7,193 nucleotides of DNA from Hyphomicrobiaceae bacterium (GTDB lineage: Bacteria > Pseudomonadota > Alphaproteobacteria > Rhizobiales > Hyphomicrobiaceae), in the NCBI GenBank assembly GCA_021775715.1, contig JAJFHI010000132.1:1-7193 (forward strand). Direction: 5' to 3'. A program made the position numbers and the translations under genes. Each line of letters opens with the position of its first letter. Position 1 is the stretch's first letter. The notes below the pieces were generated by a model. That model saw nothing but the letters and a program-made list of their open reading frames with translations, did not search any database and was not told where the DNA came from. This document shows, one piece after another, positions 4,434 to 7,193 of this stretch.

Positions 4434-6416
4434 TCACCCCTTCCGCTCATTGAAAAAATCATAAATCTTTGCGGCCATCTCGGCTGAGATTCCATCCACC
4501 GCCTTCAAGTCCTCAAGCCCCGCACGCGATACCGACTTCGCAGACCCGAAGTGTTTCAACAATGCGCGCTTACGTGATGGGCCGATGCCTGGGATCTCGT
4601 CCAGGGGGTTGGCGCTGATGGCTTTAGAGCGTTTGGCGCGGTGCGTGCCGATGGCGAAGCGGTGGGCCTCGTCGCGCAGGCGTTGGATGAAATACAGCAC
4701 AGGATCGCGTGGCTCCAGCATGACGGGCCGCTCAAGTCCCGGACGGTGGAAATGTTCGCGCCCTGCGTCGCGGTCGGGGCCCTTGGCAACGCCGATCAAC
4801 GTGATGTCGTCGAGACCGACTTCCGCCATCACTTCGCTTGCAACAGCCAACTGTCCGGCGCCACCATCGATCAACACGACATCAGGCCGATTTGGAAACG
4901 CCTCATCACCGGCCACATCGTCCGCCGTATCAGTGGCGTCAGGGCTTGAACCAGTTGGCGGCGCACCTACTTCGTTCTCTTCTTTGGCAAGACGTTTGAA
5001 GCGACGCGTCAAGACCTCTCGCATCATCGCATAATCGTCGCCCGGCGCTACGCCTTCGGTTTTAATGTTGAACTTGCGGTAATGCGCTTTGGCGAACCCA
5101 TCGGGACCGGCAACGATCATACCGCCGACCGCATGATCGCCAGAGATGTGGCTGTTGTCATAGACCTCAATGCGACGTGGCATGGTTGGCAATTCGAACC
5201 GCTCCTGCACGCCTTCGAGTAGTTTGGTCTGCGACGCGCTTTCCGCCATCTTGCGGCCCAATGCTTCCTTGGCATTCGACAATGCATGCGCCACGACATC
5301 GGCCTTCGAACCGCGTTGCGGCAAATTGATCTCTACTTTATGCCCCGCCTTCGTCGTCAGCGCCTCCGCCAACAACGCGCGACTTGGCACATCGTCGCTC
5401 AACAGGATCAGACGCGGCACAGGTTTGTCGTCGTAGAACTGCGCAATAAAACTGTCCATCACATCCGATAAGTCGAGCGCTTTGTCGGCTCGTGGGTAAT
5501 ACGCACGGTTGCCCCAATTCTGACCGGTGCGGAAAAAGAAGACCTGAATGCACGTCTGTCCGCCCTGTTGGAAGCCCGCAAAAATATCGGCCTCCTCAAC
5601 GCCATCGAGATTGATCGACTGATCGGATGTGACGTGCGCCAGCGCCCAGAGGCGATTGCGATACTTGGCGGCCTGCTCGAACTCGAGCTTGTCTGACGCC
5701 TCCTGCATCAGCTTCTGATTCATCTCACGGACATTCTGGCTCTCACCGCGCAGGAACCGTACGGCCTCCTCAACAAGTCCCTCATAATCCTCACGACTGA
5801 TCTCGCCTGTGCACGGCGCCGCACACCGCTTGATTTGATAAAGCAAACATGGCCGCGTGCGGCTGTCGTAAACACTGTCGGAACACGAGCGGAGAAGAAA
5901 CGCGCGCTGCAGCATGTTGATCGTGCGATTGACGGCACCGGCGGAAGCAAACGGTCCGAAATAATCGCCCTTGCGATTGCGCGCACCACGGTGCTTCAGG
6001 ATTTGCGGCGCCTCATGATCGCGTGCCAGCAGAATGTAGGGAAACGACTTGTCGTCGCGCATTAATACGTTAAAGCGCGGGCGGAACCGTTTGATCAAGT
6101 TGGCTTCAAGCAACAGCGCTTCGGCTTCAGTCCCGACGGTAACGAATTCCATCGACACGGTCTCAGTGATCATGCGGGCAATGCGGTTGGTGTGACCGCC
6201 CAGACGCGCATAATTTGACACGCGGCTCTTCAGGCTGCGCGCCTTGCCGACGTAAATCACATCCCCTGCAGCATCGAGCATGCGATAGACACCGGGTGCC
6301 GTCGGTAGCGTTCTCAGATAGCCCGCAATGACGTCGGGACCCTTCGGAACCGGTTGCTCCACTGGTGCGGTTACGGCGATGTCCTCATTTTTGTCGGCGT
6401 CTGACATTGTGCTCAT
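4434..6416 (-). CDS. uvrC: Excinuclease ABC subunit C
   Basis: Complete UvrC, 660 residues, near the usual family length. In nucleotide excision repair it joins the UvrB-DNA complex and cuts the damaged strand on both sides of the lesion. The GIY-YIG nuclease domain (about 39-118: PGVYRM, IYVGKARSLKSR, and Glu104 in LLLEANLIKR) makes the 3' cut. Cys178, Cys190, Cys198 and Cys202 have the C-x11-C-x7-C-x3-C spacing that binds a [4Fe-4S] cluster in Escherichia coli UvrC. A UVR motif that contacts UvrB spans about 230-265. The RNase H-like domain making the 5' cut keeps its D-D-H residues (Asp420 in VYDNSH, Asp517 in LIDGG, His585 in RDEAHRF). Two helix-hairpin-helix motifs end the protein (about 604-655, IPGIGPSRKRALL). 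An acidic stretch (about 480-508) interrupts the RNase H-like domain, as in other alphaproteobacteria. The start at 6416 has no strong ribosome site; an ATG at 6407 is an alternative. Confidence 0.97.
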   Translation of the reverse strand: MSTMSDADKNEDIAVTAPVEQPVPKGPDVIAGYLRTLPTAPGVYRMLDAAGDVIYVGKARSLKSRVSNYARLGGHTNRIARMITETVSMEFVTVGTEAEALLLEANLIKRFRPRFNVLMRDDKSFPYILLARDHEAPQILKHRGARNRKGDYFGPFASAGAVNRTINMLQRAFLLRSCSDSVYDSRTRPCLLYQIKRCAAPCTGEISREDYEGLVEEAVRFLRGESQNVREMNQKLMQEASDKLEFEQAAKYRNRLWALAHVTSDQSINLDGVEEADIFAGFQQGGQTCIQVFFFRTGQNWGNRAYYPRADKALDLSDVMDSFIAQFYDDKPVPRLILLSDDVPSRALLAEALTTKAGHKVEINLPQRGSKADVVAHALSNAKEALGRKMAESASQTKLLEGVQERFELPTMPRRIEVYDNSHISGDHAVGGMIVAGPDGFAKAHYRKFNIKTEGVAPGDDYAMMREVLTRRFKRLAKEENEVGAPPTGSSPDATDTADDVAGDEAFPNRPDVVLIDGGAGQLAVASEVMAEVGLDDITLIGVAKGPDRDAGREHFHRPGLERPVMLEPRDPVLYFIQRLRDEAHRFAIGTHRAKRSKAISANPLDEIPGIGPSRKRALLKHFGSAKSVSRAGLEDLKAVDGISAEMAAKIYDFFNERKG

Positions 6417-6680
6417 CGACTAAATTCAAAGGGACTGTGTGTCGTCGTCAAGGGCCCGCATATCACGGAGTGGGCTGCCCAACCTAGCCCAACAGACCGA
6501 CTTCCCGGTGATAAGCCCGATTGTAAACCCATGGGCGGCAAACACACGCCGGATGTGATCACCTAAGCCTGGTTCCGACACATTCACGCCACGCCTAAAT
6601 GGCCTATTCAATGCCTTCACGGGATACAGGGACGCGCTGACCGGAACGCCTCACGGCGACCATTCGTGCCGCAGTATATC
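6417..6680. other. Divergent intergenic region, uvrC and secreted-protein gene
   Basis: These 264 bases must hold promoters for both divergent genes, but I find no convincing -35/-10 pair. The clearest structure is an 11-base palindrome TGGGC-T-GCCCA (6471-6481), about 55 bases before the uvrC start, which could be an operator. I looked for the alphaproteobacterial SOS box (GTTC or GAAC repeated with seven bases between) and found none. A 64-codon GTG frame at 6426-6620 (-) ends ten bases before uvrC but has no ribosome site or recognisable content. Confidence 0.5.
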
Positions 6681-7193
6681 ATGGCCACCCAATCAATCTC
6701 TCACACGTTACGTGCGGCCATAGCCTGCATGACGTACCTGATGCTGGTCACGGGCCAGTCACCGTCGGCGTATGCCCAGCGCAGCGTTGCCATTGAGACT
6801 GGCACAATCACCAACGAAACACGGCCCGGAAAACAGTTTCGCAAGGCGCAAGATGTTCTAGCCTTCATCAACGGTTATCGCGAGAACAAGCAACCCCAGC
6901 GCGTGCCGGACGTGTTGCACGACATGCGCCGTATTGGTCTTCTCCGCGATCCCGAACGCGCTGGCATTTACATCGGGTTTCTTGCCGGTGTCATTGGCGA
7001 CAATCAGATCGAAGCCCGCAATTTGATCCGGCGGATGTTCCCGTTGCCGCCTGCCGCCCAGGTCATCCTTATAAAAGCGATTGCCTACTCCGGCCTGCCG
7101 GATTGGAAAGCCCTACTGGGCGATTTTGCTGAACGCATGCCGGCTCGCAAAGTCCTCATCAAACGCTACCTCTACCAAGGCGGCAAAACCCTT
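6681..7193 (+). CDS. Secreted protein of unknown function, 3' end outside window
   Basis: The frame is open from the ATG at 6681 to the last base: 171 codons, no stop. The start of the protein is a clear signal peptide (MATQSISHTL, hydrophobic core LRAAIACMTYLMLVTG, cleavage near PSAYA-QR about residue 31). The mature part is rich in short helices: KAQDVLAFINGY, VPDVLHDMRRIGLLRDPERA, IYIGFLAGVIGDNQ, ARNLIRRMFPLPP, VILIKAIAYSGLPDWKALLG. This looks like an all-helical, repeat-like periplasmic domain of a conserved alphaproteobacterial family, but I cannot name it. A GTG at 6666 is in frame and could be the start; no strong ribosome site favours either. It is divergent from uvrC and may share its promoter region. 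Confidence 0.8.
   Translation, partial: MATQSISHTLRAAIACMTYLMLVTGQSPSAYAQRSVAIETGTITNETRPGKQFRKAQDVLAFINGYRENKQPQRVPDVLHDMRRIGLLRDPERAGIYIGFLAGVIGDNQIEARNLIRRMFPLPPAAQVILIKAIAYSGLPDWKALLGDFAERMPARKVLIKRYLYQGGKTL

Noticed and set aside
4268..4495. 75-codon frame (-) from inside the end of uvrC to just before the CapA-like gene
   Set aside because: It overlaps the helix-hairpin-helix coding region of uvrC and its content resembles no known protein. Coupling to the CapA-like gene is possible but unsupported.
4585..5034. 149-codon frame on the + strand inside uvrC
   Set aside because: Antisense shadow of a strongly conserved gene; Ser/Arg/Pro-rich content typical of reverse-frame translation of GC-rich coding DNA.
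6570..6586. Possible SOS box (GTTCCGACACATTC) near the uvrC promoter
   Set aside because: The second half is not GTTC at seven-base spacing, so it does not meet the alphaproteobacterial LexA consensus.
6426..6620. 64-codon GTG frame just upstream of uvrC
   Set aside because: No ribosome site, no recognisable motif, GTG start; probably chance in the promoter region.

Overview
The window looks like ordinary chromosome of a moderately GC-rich alphaproteobacterium. I infer Hyphomicrobiales or a close relative. The evidence is the style of the genes: a GH73-type glucosaminidase with an Ala/Thr-rich linker and a conserved Cys-containing tail, a UvrC with an acidic insertion, small secreted Cys-pair proteins, and an FNR/FixK-type box. 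No transposase, integrase, phage gene or CRISPR array is visible. The window appears to be a mosaic of short transcription units rather than one large operon.

Layout from left to right. Positions 1-172 are an upstream region with two adjacent perfect palindromes. Positions 173-1399 (+) encode a secreted glucosaminidase-like protein, followed by a strong intrinsic terminator at 1450-1486. Converging on it is a small secreted protein of unknown function, 1579-2019 (-). Positions 2020-2474 carry no convincing protein gene. They hold a 77-nt decayed tRNA-like sequence (2248-2324, -) and a near-perfect FNR/Anr/FixK box (2386-2399). The box lies at the right distance to control a MoaD/ThiS-like ubiquitin-fold protein at 2475-2798 (+). 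Converging on that gene is a CapA-family metallophosphatase-like gene (2946 to about 4184-4271, -). Its signal peptide is encoded in frame, but no normal start codon precedes it. Next comes a complete uvrC (4434-6416, -). Divergent from uvrC, the window ends inside a secreted protein of unknown function (6681-7193, +, open at the edge).

How the genes relate. UvrC is the cytoplasmic nuclease of nucleotide excision repair. Four other genes (glucosaminidase, small Cys-pair protein, CapA-like, last partial gene) encode signal peptides and act outside the cytoplasm, probably in cell-envelope upkeep. The MoaD/ThiS-like protein is cytoplasmic and is probably induced at low oxygen. I see no single pathway joining them.

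The observations most worth following up are the FNR-box-controlled ubiquitin-like protein whose C-terminus runs six residues past its Gly-Gly, the missing start codon of the CapA-like gene, and the tRNA-like relic. I found no clear evidence of a large undescribed system.
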